This document shows positions 45,775-57,579 of a DNA stretch of 64,000 nt, in pieces. Origin of the DNA: Geosmithia putterillii. Taxonomy: Eukaryota > Ascomycota > Sordariomycetes > Hypocreales > Bionectriaceae. A program made the translations under genes and the position numbers. The notes under the pieces were generated by a model. That model worked only from the letters and a program-made list of their open reading frames with translations, made no database searches and had not been told where the DNA came from. Location of the stretch: assembly GCA_900188575.1 (NCBI GenBank), contig FYEU01000292.1, forward strand, positions 434,268-498,267. Reading direction: 5' to 3'. The stretch's first letter is position 1; each line of letters starts with the position of its first letter.

Positions 45775-47002
45775 TTAATTCGTACTTTTGAAAAAATTCG
45801 TAATCTTCGGGGAGTTTGGTGGCTTATTTTGCGACATCCCGCTCTGCGTGGTAGTGGTGTTGCTGTCCTTGATTCTTTTTATAGGCCTGTCGTCAAAGCT
45901 TTCCCGGCTGCGTATTCTTTTTGATGGGATACTGTTACTGTCGCCAACCTGGATGCTTTTGGTATCGTCATTCGGGTCAGGACAAACCTGACTGTTTTTT
46001 CCGGTGTATGGCTTCGGGGTGGTCGGGGTAGGTTTAAAGTAATTTGCTATGTTGGACTTGTTGTCTTTACTATCCCGGGGGATGACGAAGGACGGCGAGT
46101 CATTACCCACTTTCCCTACGTCTTTGGCGACTGGATATATATCCAAGCCTCCGGTGAACGGCTTGAGCAAGGATTGAAGATCTCGAGACCATCCATCGTG
46201 GTGCGGGTCCAACCAAGAGTAGAGAGCGTGCGACCCGGGGTCAAGGATGACAGGCATCCGATCGTGGAGGAACTTCATCTGATCATCGGCATCCGTGGTA
46301 ATAATTGTGTAGGTGTATGTCTTCTCCTCGGATCCTGCATGGACTTGCATGAGTATGTATGCCTCATTGATTGAGTATGGCAGGCCATCCTCCGAACGAA
46401 CCTTCAAAATGGACACAATCCCAAAGCCCAGCGAAGCACATCAGCTGGCTATCCTCTCTCTTCACATAGTGAGGAAGTTTGTCTTTGGGTCCAGTCTTGA
46501 GCCATTCGTAGAAGCCTTGGGCGATGACGACGCAGCGTTTTCTCGATTTCATGGTCGCCCACATTCCACCTGGAGAGCTGAGCGAGTCCCCCCTGCAGTT
46601 TATTGTCTTCATCATTGTACTATAATCCGGGCTCTTCGTTGTCCAAGATGGGATGAGACCCCATTTCATAGATTGGAGCTTGTAGCTGACAGGTTTGTCA
46701 CGGTTGACTTCGTTGGAAGCCTGTTCCGCACGCTCAGCCTCGTCTTTGCATCCAGCACCCCAGTCCGGAGTATCGGCTCTGTAAACAAGACCGTAATATC
46801 CAGGGGCAAAATTATATGTTTGGCGAGGGGCATTCCTCCCCCCTCGGTCTTCGGGCGCACCCATTGACGGCATGTTCTGTTCAGAGAGCCTCCGCCGCAC
46901 CTGGGACGGTTCCTGGGTGCGCATCTTGTGTTAGCCGACATACCAGGAGGACCAGGCACGGTATCACCGACTTACCAAGGCTATAGCGTATCGCCCGCAC
47001 AT
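45775..47002 (-). CDS. SRAP-domain protein (HMCES/YedK type)
   Basis: Model: complement(45775..46334, 46402..46912, 46976..47002), 365 aa. SRAP proteins crosslink covalently to abasic sites in single-stranded DNA at replication forks and so shield them. The first exon has only nine codons, MCGRYAIAL, and supplies the nucleophile Cys2, exposed after Met removal. Other active-site residues are present: Asn43 (YNFAPG), Glu145 (QGFYEW) and His203 (LHDRMPVI). The second intron (GTTCGT...GCAG) joins HFE to GSEEKTYTYTIIT, as the family requires. After the domain, a basic disordered tail carries two PIP-like motifs, SNIANYF (273-279) and KITNFF (356-361, at the very C-terminus). An alternative acceptor 12 nt upstream would add four residues (MRTQ). 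It lies 556 bp downstream of, and on the same strand as, the DDHD gene. Confidence 0.9.
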
Positions 47003-47558
47003 GTTTTCTTTATTTACATGGGATCTACAATGCACGGCAGCCCACATACATGAATAAGGTTATACATATATCAAGCCCGCGATGTTCTTGAACCGGAGTC
47101 CGGAGTCCGGGCAGCGGGATAACAGCTGCTGCTATCACGTGCATTTCGTCATCAACCTACTCCGTACACTCCGCGCTGTTGAGGGGGCTCAGTTCAGGGC
47201 GGGGGAAGGTCATGGCAACGCACGCAACAAGCTTCCCGTGGGTTCCTATGAAATGCCTCAGCATCTTGCCTCGCTATTATCGGTACACTGTCCTGCTCAA
47301 ATCTAGAGTTGCAGCTTCCCGCATCTCTGTTAGATTCGTAAAAGCCCCTTCGTTGCTTGAATGATGGCGTTGCTCTGTCTGAGAGACATGTAGCCCTCCT
47401 CTACCTCTGCAGTCCCACAAGCAATATTGTCGGCAATGCCTTCTCTTACACAGATACCATAGAGGGAAGATTGGGTTAGAACGAACACGAAGAATTTATT
47501 GACTAATCAAGAACTCGATTACGTTTGAGCACTGTATCGTAATTTATATCTCTACAGT
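47003..47558 (-). other. Intergenic, SRAP promoter
   Basis: These 556 bp lie between the DDHD stop and the SRAP start. No gene is seen. A GGAGTCCGGAGTCCGG tandem lies near 47096 and a CTCCGTACACTCCG motif near 47160. Confidence 0.6.
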
Positions 47559-50500
47559 CTAATTCTGCGCCCTGACTTTCTTAGAGGCATTCTTCTCCTG
47601 GGATCGACTTGACAACAGCTGAGACAAGACGAAGTGGTTCACGTCAGCATCAGCCCAATACGCCATATGCGATGCAACTGTGTTCATCGGGTTGAAATCC
47701 AGAACGCTCCTGGAAAGCTCAATGTCAGTATGGGGGGCGAATGCAAGGGTAACAAGGTCAATCCACTTACTCCTGAATTGTATAGTCGACCCTTCCGTTG
47801 CGATTTAAGGCTCTGACCTTGCCCTCTTCGCTGCGCATCTTGCGCGCCTTGCGCATCTCTTCCCCAGATCCCTGGGTTTTTTGGTGTTCGCGAGATGGCT
47901 CCTCTCTTCGCTTTTGGAACTGTGAAAAAAGTGTCTCGAGTTCCTCATCAATAAGGGTCGGGTCATTCCCACTCGTGTTTGATAGCCCTCCAGTAGTAGC
48001 ATTCTCAGCCAGCTGCCTTTTTCGTGCATCGGTCTTATCCCCTAGTTTGGACTGATCCCCAATCGCCTCCCCTGGCGAAGAGTTGGCGATATGGTCCAAT
48101 TCACGCTTGTGGGTCTCCGAATGAGCCTGGTCCGTCATGCGGGCAACTTCCTCGCTTGTAAGCCCCAAGCTACGGTTGAGCATGTTGCTGGCAATACCGG
48201 CGCTCAGACTGGACCATAGTCCACTGACACTCTGTCCCACCTTCGCACCAATTCCCGTCAAACCTTGGTTTGCGGCATTAAGAAGTCCTTTCTTGGTGTA
48301 GGGGAGGCCTTGTGGTTTCAGGGTTGTCATCGCAGGCGAAATCAGTGGCTCCAGCCGGTAGCTGATGGGATCAGAGGGATGGAAAATGTTGAACAGTTGT
48401 TGGGACTTTGGTGATGAAACCGGTCCCAATGGCGCAGCTCTTGTCGAGGTACGTTCGGATCTCATACCCATCGCCCTGGTTAGAACTTCATCGTCTGTCA
48501 AGCTGTTGTTGGATGTGTCGTCGACTGATTGTCCTCTTATAGAACTCCGCGCAGCTATAGTCCTAAAACAATAGTCTTGATCAGACGGCCGGTCACTTTT
48601 ATGAGGAATAGCTGAATAACTTACCGCCCTTCAAGCATTTGGAACAGCCCAATGGGAGAACCGAGGCAGTAGAAGTCCTCGACGTTAAACTGAAGCTGCA
48701 TAGAATGGTTCTTCTCCTTCGACTCGCCCAATCCGACACCGCCATGGGATGCCACGAATCGGAGGGGGTTCTTTGCCTCATGTGTTGTATCTTTCTGACG
48801 ACAGAGGATGTCAAAGAGAATGGCAGATCCCAAGGAATGGCCCATCAGGTGGACTTTGCCATGAAAATCTGGGTTCCTTTCCTTGTAGAGCTTCAGCATC
48901 CGGTTGCACTCTTGTAGCACAATTCTGGAAATTTCGTCTCGATATGAGCTCTGGTACAAGAGAACGTCGAGGGCAAGGTCGGAAATCAAAGATCTGGCGA
49001 ATGCGACGCCCTCGGCAGTGATGTCGTCAAGAGAGGGATCTGTAAAGTCGTTAGTAAAATGGTTTAGGACACTGGAGACATAATGCAACAGTACAATCAT
49101 ATTCCTCATCAAGATCTCCCAAGTCGTGTTCCTGTCGCTTCACACGTTGCCTTGGGAAGTCCAAGAGGTGCCTCCAGCATACTGGAAGCACTTGGACGCG
49201 GCAATTCCCTTGACTTGAGCCAATCTCTGAGTTCAGAGCTTTCAAGTCCTCCGAACTCGAGTAGACGGATTTTAGGGTTTTGCGTAATACATTCACGTCA
49301 TGAACGAAGTTAACACTCTCCATCCTATTGAGATATTAGCAACTAAAGCGAGCCGCCTAGGTCGTGGTTCTTACCGTAAACTAAGCTGCTGCCCAATGCC
49401 ATGGGTGACAAGTATGAGGTGATCAATCTGCCGGCCTTGCGATTCGCCGGCCTGGGTGTGGTAACCTTGGATTTCTTGCTCTTGTCGTTGCTGTATCTCC
49501 TCTTCTCCTTCGAGGAAAGAAGAAAACTGACGCTGTAGGGTGGCCTGTGGGAGGTTTCTGGTCCCCTCTTGCTCGTTTGTTCTTTCGTCTTCCGGGCTCC
49601 TCGTTGTGGGTGGGGCAGATCTACGTTTTAGAAGCCTTTGCTGTCGCTCGTCTAGGCCCAGAGCATCTTCGATCAACGGGGCGGCCTCGTCTTTTTCCTT
49701 TTCCTTTTCCTTATCTTTGCCTTTGGCTGGCTCCAAGTATCCGCGAGTCAATTTGACCCCACTCATATAACCGCCCCCAGAAAAACGTTCGTAAACCGAT
49801 GACGTTACCCACGATAGCATCGTGTCCGAGGAAAGCCAAGCAGTTGTCGCATCCTGGTAGGTGGCTATACTGTTCATGTATGTTCCAAACAAACGGTAGG
49901 GCTGTGGGTCAGCCGAAGAGTCTTGGGATACTTGATCTGCAGTGGACGAGCTCGGCAAGGGGTGGTCGACAACCGGCGTCTGCTTTTTGGCTCTAGGCAG
50001 TTCCTTTCCGGGATACACTGGGGTCTTTCGGGATTCTGACTGGCTCCGGGATCTCACTATATTCCATAAGTGTCACATACACACAGTATATGAATCGGGA
50101 AAGGACACACCTGGTCGAAGCCAAGGCTTCAGTTTCAGGTACCCCTGATAAAGGTTAATATAGAACTTCCTAGGTATGATCAATGATTCCCACCTGTTCT
50201 AGCTGAGCAGAAAGGTTCTCCTCGCATGGTTTAAGATTCGATCCCTCTTGGAAGAACCAAGTTCCTCGGCGAACTAGCAATTTTTGCGTTAGATATCGCA
50301 TCGTGAACTTTCGTGAGAGATATTGTTACCTTCGTAGACAGGGCCCTCCCAATACACCGGGGAAAGTTCCCGTTGCTCGATATCAACATCGAACAGAAAG
50401 TCTTCGTTGACAGGTACTTTGACCGCGGCCGTTTGAAACTTGTCACCTCGTACAGATCCTGCGGTGCCTCTGCCCAGAGACTCTTCGGTCTGCGAGGAGG

Positions 50501-51006
50501 ACAGTACTTCTGCCCCTGGAACTTGACCACTCCTCTCTTCCGTAGCCTCCAGCAACTTCTGATACCTGGCTTCTAGAGAGTTTGAGTCGGATCTCGAAAA
50601 TGCCGAGAATTTTTTGGGCACAGCAGGCTGTTTCGGGGTTTGGCTGGCTTGCTTGTTTGCCTTTCCAAGCTGCGGCTTTCGTTTTGCCACCTGTCACCGT
50701 CGTCATTAGAATAGCCGAAATCAATCTTAAACTTGGGCAAATACGTACATCTACCGCATGAAACCACTGGACATCGAGTGACGGACAGTCTGCTGGATAT
50801 GTGCGAGAGCTCTGGCCATACAAGTGGGTGATGCTGTGGTCACCGGGATCAACGGGCACCGCACTCGAAGGCCCTGAAGGGACTTTGTCATCTTTGGCTG
50901 CTCCGCTGGCAGACGAGGCTTGCTTTCCCGCCCATGGATTGATTGAATCGACAGCCGAACTGAGGTAAGACTTTTCTGCCGTCTTCTCTTGATTGTTTGA
51001 TGCCAT
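47559..51006 (-). CDS. DDHD-domain phospholipase (Sec23IP/PA-PLA1-like)
   Basis: Model: complement(47559..47709, 47771..48562, 48625..49039, 49095..49324, 49375..50056, 50111..50144, 50194..50273, 50330..50690, 50749..51006), nine exons, 1000 aa. Phospholipase A1-like membrane-trafficking enzyme. The N-terminus contains SINPWAG and SLDVQWFHAVDVAKRKP; then KKFSAFSRSDSNSLEARYQKLL; then the WWE-like module with VPVNEDFLFDVDIEQRELSPVYW and RRGTWFFQEGSNLKPCEENL. The lipase core has LVTHGIGQQL and the nucleophile elbow MGHSLGSA (G-x-S-x-G). The DDHD region starts at FYCLGSPIGLFQMLEGR and includes NIFHPSDPISYRLEPLISP. A charged KDKEKEKEKDEA repeat is encoded by tandem TTTTCC units. The true end is a further exon giving SVLDFNPMNTVASHMAYWADADVNHF; the TAA at 47767 is intronic. 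Confidence 0.92.
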
Positions 51007-53974
51007 TTTAGCGGATTTTGCTGTTAACCATGCACCCGGAGACCTATTCCTGGCAGTGCGGAGATGCCGAAGTCCTCCTAATCGTGGGCCAATAGACAAA
51101 ACGCACCACCTGGCGTGAATCGGGGCCAGCGTGATGAGCAATGGGTCGTCATTCGACGACGGCGGGTAGAATAATGGGGGTTCTGGGCGGAAATCCTGTA
51201 TGTACAGTGAGCCACATGATGCTTTACAGGTGAGATCGGAACGGCCGACCTGTCCACATGCCGACGTGTTTGCCACAGAGGTAGGATAGAGTGTTGTGGT
51301 GGGGGAAAAAACGTACACTGGAGGTGATGCGTGCAATGCAGTCGCTTGCCTATTGTCCCATACTTCTATCGAATATATGAAGCAGTTTATAGGGATGGAT
51401 TGGAAGCAACCGCACTTTGCTGCATGTCTGATGTGTAGATGTAAACAGAAGAGGGCAGCCGGACACGAGTAGTCGGTGTGAGTGAAGCTGGCGCCTGAAG
51501 TACATGTACGCCGCAATTGCGTATGAGCCCCTCCGACATTGAATTCCGCCCCACTCAACATTATCCTCTCAACGGGCCAACCTCAAGGTTATCTACGGTT
51601 AGTATCACTACATTGGGGATTAAAAAGAAGAGTAAGGAAAGGCGAATTACTTTCGTTATTCTCTTCTCTTTGGTTGTACCAGACTTCAATGTGTCTTCGC
51701 CTCCGCAATATCAATAACGACGACCAATGTGTAATATTCGATCTATCACCCTATACCTCGTTCCGTGAGACTATGACGGATAACTACATATATTTGCCTC
51801 GCTCCCAAATCACCTGAATCGCCTCGATATAAATTGAATTTATAAATTTACATCTCTTTTGACGCATGATGCCATTTACATTAAAATTTAAGTAGGAGTT
51901 TGTTGTTATCACAAGGAAAGTTCAGGTAGTACGGAAACTTGAAAAATGTAATGTAGTGTGGGGTGTATGCGTCTTCGGTCGCCCTTTTCTTCTGACAGGA
52001 GCGACGTTCACTATGGAATACATGTACTGAGAAAATACTAGTAGCATTAAACAGCTTATTATGTAACGTACAGAGAACTAAAACAATGTGTCTTTTGTAT
52101 AGAGTGAATGCAAGAAGTTGAAGCTTAGGTATGGGTTAATAAGATCTTGTCAACAGACACGTTATCTCGATGGCCAGTGGCTTGCAGCATAACGATCTCT
52201 TGCAAAAAGGGTGTTGAACGGAGGCCGCAGGTAAATCGACAGCTACTCATTAGCGCAGTAGTAACATTAATGGTATATATGTATATGTGTGCTTTCAAGA
52301 CTTAAAGGATCTAAAAGCCGATGGCATCCGTTACGGGGCTCCTGCTGTGCTTCAACGGTATCAACAACGACGACACCCAACATTGCACTTTATAAGGTGC
52401 ACGCTTCAGGCTAACCGGTACATATACAGACATAATTGTCCGACACAGGGTCTCCTTAATTATATACTCGATGCAAGCTCGTGCTAGTCAACTTAAACCA
52501 AAGCAAATGAATGGCCCTCTGCGACGTCTTGCCTCGCATCTTAATAGTCTTCTCGAGAAGACCCCATCGTCTTTGCAAAGTAACACTAGGTATTTGTTGC
52601 TTTAATAATAATGGTACTCAGAGAGGAAGTGACCCTTCGACACACCTAGACTCCGTGGATTTTGTAGACTCAATCCCCTGTCTTTTTCACCCAAGTCGGA
52701 CATCGCAAATAAAAACGTGCGATAGGTTTAAGGTCATTCATATATAACTCGCAAACGGCTTTGGGCCATCCAGTTCAACACAGGCCGCCGAAGACTCCAA
52801 TTACCACTGGCTGTGGAAGCAATGGATTCACGCGCCATAATCTGCTACCAGTACCAGTATTATATTACTCTTGATGTTCCTGATCACCATCGATGAGTTT
52901 TCAGGCTGGCAACGCTCAGTACATGTAGCAGACACTCGGCCTCGCCACTTTCGTTTTCACCTTGTATTCATGACCCAGGCCTCCTGAAAACTTGAGGACC
53001 AACCTATAAATATGGTAGTTGTTTCCAACTCTTTCGATTCCGCATCACCGCTTAATGACTCGAAGCTCTTGATGAAAAGATGGATGGATGTGGAGCGGCA
53101 CGTATTGCCATACCTCGGCAAAACCCAATCTGTGAGCTCAATGCTATCCCCGTGGACTCATTATAAACCTCACATTGACACTTTAGTTGTATCAATCACG
53201 GAAAAAGGGCAAACAAGAAATCCTGACTCTAAACGTTAATGGACTGCCCCTGAGCACCCTGTGAATCTCCATGGCTACTACTAGTAGTTTTGTACCATGC
53301 CAAGCTTCCCACTCCCTATAATCCTTCACGGGGATGGAACTCAATGCGAACAGACTACTTCGCAGGTTTATCTGTTCTTTATGGATGGTAATATTCGCCA
53401 GGCCACCATAAACCCCATAAAATTCCCCTAGCTGGGCCGGAAGCATCTTCCGGCTGGCCGTGCGTCGGGTAAGAGACGTGCTAGGTGACGGTTCTACGAG
53501 AGGCGGAGGTACGTTGGGAACAGGCATTGATCAGCCCGGGGTGAGCTACAAGAAGAAATATCATTATCGGTAGTACCACTGCCTTGTTCTCTTCCATCCT
53601 TGTTTTGCATATATGTACTTCCGTGGCGCTCCCTTACGCGTGGAACGCCGCGAACGTTTTCGTAAGAACATGCCCTACTACTAGTAAAGTAGTTGTAAAA
53701 GTTTGGATTATCTAGTTAAATAAAGTACGAATGCCGCCGTTTATTCGGGCGAGACTCCTTCCTGTCCTATGAGGCCCTTGTCTTACCATGGTTTATAGTA
53801 ACACCTAAGACGATGGCTCGTCAAAGAGGCGTTGGCTATGAAGAAAAGCAAAAGAGAAAAGAACGAACATCACTATAGCTTTGGGTAAATACTAATAAAA
53901 AAGACCCCTTTAACCTTTTTGGGAATTGGAGACCTCAGCCTTGTCAATCGCTGCTCTTTCTTGGGCTCCCCAAA
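51007..53974 (+). other. Intergenic, about 3 kb
   Basis: This is upstream of the DDHD gene and downstream of the rhodopsin-like gene. No gene is supported. It holds one exact GTACATGTAC (51500-51509), AT-rich stretches around 51.8-52.3 kb, and a 111-codon minus-strand frame at 53192-53527 of uncertain status. Confidence 0.5.
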
Positions 53975-55228
53975 TCACCCGATGGACTTTGACTCGACGT
54001 CAACTCGAGTTTCGACTGTGATGCCCCTGTTCCGAGTCACCACTAACTCCTCCTCGCTGTCACCGTGTCTGTGTGCCGTGGAATCCTCCTTTGCAGATCC
54101 AACTTCTGTGTAATGGTTCTTATGAGCGCCAATGGGCGTCATCTGAAGCCCGCGACTCTTCGAGTTGGAGTTGGAGTTGGAGTAAGAATACTTGGAGTTC
54201 GCTTGGCTGGCACTTTGTGTGAATTTGTTGAGGATGATATTGAAAGAGGGGATCGACGCGGCGAGGATTCCGATGTTGGTCTCGATGATGGACCAATACA
54301 TGGCGTTGGCGATGACGTAGGTCGCGTCGTCAGATGCCAACATCGGGGGAACGTAGGTGATTCTCACAATAGAAGACACGCAGGCACTGTATGAAACAGA
54401 TCAGTCAGTTGCATATATTACCCATTTCTCGATAAGGGGATAGCACTTACAAGAGGCCGAGGCAGAGAATGACAGCTACACCGATCTTCTTTCGGCGAGG
54501 CATCTGCAACTTGGCGACAAGGGGAATGGGCAGAGTATAGGTTAAAATATCGGTAAAGATATTGACTGCCGCATTTGCCAGATAAAACGCGTTGATGTTG
54601 ATGCATTTCAGCTCTGTGGCTGGGATAGTAAGGTCCCAGGCGCCTCGGATGGGATTGCACTGGAAGATGCAAGCTAGCACGTTTGCACCGGCCTGGCAAG
54701 CGATGACCCCCATCAGTATCACCGACAGCTTGCTGAGTGTCTTGTCTCGAAGGCGTCTGTACAAAGAAAGCACAGAGACCTTGATGAATCCTAGACAGGC
54801 GTTGTAGAAGATGGAAGAAAGCCAGACTATCTGACTATACTTCATCATGTTTTCGAGGCCGCGCGGCGTTACATCTTCAATATGGCTGCCGAGTCCATGC
54901 TCGACGGACGCAATAGTGCAGCCGATGAACCCCCATGAGAGAAGCTAATAGTATTAGTTATGATGGAAACTTCTTAAGAATTTAGACGGAAAAATCTGCT
55001 CTGGAGATACTCACAACAGCAACACATATCAAATCTATTTGTAGAAGATAATCAGCTAGGGTTTAGAGACACTCCGGGGACTGGTGGTAACATACAGTCG
55101 TCTGGTCCAATGGACTTGGAAATGAATATTCTCGCGAAAAGGCGAAGGGCGACTGTAATGAAGGATATGACAGCAAAGGCAATAGCTATGGCGTTTACCA
55201 GCGGACCACGAGATTCGGATTGGGCCAT
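53975..55228 (-). CDS. Rhodopsin-like seven-helix membrane protein (PTH11/SAT4 family)
   Basis: Model: complement(53975..54386, 54451..54944, 55015..55034, 55096..55228), 352 aa. A 20 nt exon (YLICVAV) is sandwiched between the first two introns. Hydrophobic segments consistent with seven transmembrane helices are visible, starting with VNAIAIAFAVISFITVALRL. Family signatures include the ARIFISKSIGPDDYL loop, CQAGANVLACIFQCNPIRGAWD with the loop cysteines, and LPIPLVAKLQMPRRKKIGV. The C-terminal cytoplasmic tail is Ser/Asn-rich with an SN repeat and acidic residues. There is no CFEM domain at the N-terminus. Relatives include the Magnaporthe surface receptor Pth11, but many family members have no known ligand. 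It is divergent from the P450. Confidence 0.88.
54162..54183. repeat. Coding hexamer repeat (GAGTTG)n
   Basis: Tandem GAGTTG units on the plus strand encode the Ser-Asn repeat in the cytoplasmic tail of the rhodopsin-like protein. Length variation between strains is likely. Confidence 0.8.
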
Positions 55229-57579
55229 GGCTGTGTTTTCCTCGAACCAAACAAAGAAGACTGCCGAAAGCGAAAGAAGAGAGGGAAAAAATGATGGGTA
55301 TCAAGACTCCAAAGGAGCATAGGGATGGGTGTTTTAAAGACTGTAAAGCGATAATACGTGTATAAGCCTGAACCTAGGGGAATGGAGTAACTTGTCCTTC
55401 GGTACTACGCCGTAATACTAGGATTATAATGACATATACATACGTTGTACATCGTAACAACAGTACATGTGACAATTTGTGATTCTACTTGTACGCATAG
55501 ATCAACCTTGAACCTCCCAACCACTCACACAGCGGCAGAAGTGGCTAATTTCCGAGGGTGTTGAGAAATGCGAGAACCGTTACAGATTGTCGACGACTTC
55601 CGTGTCATGGAGCATTGGCCCAACTGGCCGTTTGATGGTCGTAGCCTGTTGGCTGTGTTGGTTGCGTTGGTTGTGCAAGGTGGAACTGACTCCAGAGTTC
55701 CACCGGGACATAGCCCGTTGGTCCGTCACGAACTAATAATAAAATACTCCGTGCATCATATCGCCGGGACGTGGCCAGGTACCCTGGCACTCGAGCTAGG
55801 GCAAGGCGAATAACATACCTTCGGCAACCGTGATGGGGCTTCAGACGAAACATACGAAGCCCAGCATATTGCAGCGTACAGCGTACATCGCACCTGTTCT
55901 GTTGTCGTGCTGTCGTGCTCGTAAGTAGCACGGCCCCCAACACCCTTGTTCCAGCCTGTTTCTCCTTGTGCACCGGCAGTTGCCCCTGCGGGCAGCAGTC
56001 GACCTACTACTGCTCCATACATGTACGGAGTACTCGTACGGAGTAAGTTGTACGGTTACTCGTATACGAGTACCGAGAGCTTTGAGAACTTGCGAGGTTA
56101 GGGTTTCGAGTACTTATACGCTGTAAATGTCTCATTTCTGCACGCTGCATGTACATGGAAGGGCGGTGGTGGAAAGTGCAGTTTACGGAGTGTTGGGAGT
56201 ACGTATAAGTACATGTACATACTCCGGTCCGTACTTACATACCTGCTGTAGTTACTAGTAGTACTCCGTACATGTTTCTACGTCGCCCTATTCCGTCTTT
56301 GCAGACACTCATAAAGCTGCTCTTATGTACGGAGTACTACGAGTATAATACTCACAAGTGTCATCCTCCGTACTTGCGAGTACGGCATAAAAACCTGTGC
56401 AGTTCAGTGGGGGCGGCCCACCTTCTTAGTTTGCCAGTGCATAATAAAGCAATGAAGGGTTGGCGGGTATCCGTCTGCCGTCTTCACTTGGGAGAACTCC
56501 TTTTCTGGAGAAATACTCCGTACGATATGTCAATCTACTCGTAAGGTTTTTGGGAGTGCACGGAGTACCCCTCGAGTTTGGGCGTTTTTACACATATGCA
56601 TCTTATCTTATTTCTTTCTTCGCTCATGTTGTCTAATACCCATACGTTCAAGTTTACGAGTAGAAGTACAGAGCACTCCGTACGCTGTATGGAGTATGGT
56701 GTAGTCTTGTGTTAAGTCCTGGCTACATACCATACATTTAGGTACTTGTATGTGAATATACCGTATGTAGTCTGCAAATACCACGATACTTGTAGAGTAC
56801 GGAGTATTACGGCAATACGGCGTGCCGTGAAAACGGCGCGAGTAGTGTGAGAAAAGAGCCGGGGCCGTGAAGCTGCTTGGCCGCCAAGGAAGAAGAGTGG
56901 AGGCAACGGGTCAACGGCTGGTTTCCGCGTTGTCGACTGTCTACTCCGTACGAGTAGCGCATACAAGTGCGAGCACATAAATCGTAACGATCGTCACCTT
57001 ACAAGGCTACAGCCAAACAACAATACAGGGATTCTGCCATGGCAGACCAGCAGTGGAGTTTGCGAATATTACGAGTAATATTACAAAGCATGGATACGGC
57101 CTTTTGATACCATACTTACTCCGTACTTGTAGGTGAGTACGGAGTACAGAATGCGAATACTCATAGACGGGAAGACCAGTCGAATCTCTCATCGCCGTAG
57201 GGTTGTCATCCTGGCAACGACAAGTTCGGATCATCGTGGCAGTCAATTACTCGGTGGCACAACAAATCTCGGGCCCTATATCCGCATGTGGCTGCTCACA
57301 ACTCACAGGCTATGTGTAGCATCCGTCGAATAAGGGAGCCGGTATTAGAAGGACGGGCCCCGTTTATGGGACTCTACCCCTCCGATTGAATGTTTCTGGC
57401 CTACTTTTCTGTCGACCGATACGTCGGGGTAGCAACTGCATGATTTCTTCTGAGTGTCCTTAAGCCAGTCCCTAGGGCCCCTCTCCGGTTTCCTTTTTTC
57501 TTCCCTTTCTCTGTTTTGTTCTGCCTCTTTTGCTTGATATTCAGCATATACGACTTAAGAGCTGTCTGGGTTGCACGCT
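55229..57579. promoter_or_regulatory. Divergent receptor/P450 intergenic region rich in GTAC palindromes
   Basis: These 2.35 kb separate the two start codons. Exact GTACGGAGTAC or its complement occurs at 56023-56033, 56261-56271, 56327-56337 and 57137-57147, with many one-base variants between them and one GTACATGTAC at 56209-56218. A CT-rich tract (about 57476-57535) directly precedes the P450. No gene is seen. Confidence 0.6.
56023..57147. repeat. Cluster of dispersed motif GTACGGAGTAC / GTACTCCGTAC
   Basis: Four of the nine exact copies in the window lie in this 1.1 kb, together with partial copies such as those at 56036, 56514, 56797, 56942 and 57117. The motif has GTAC at both ends and a non-palindromic GGA centre. 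Confidence 0.7.
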
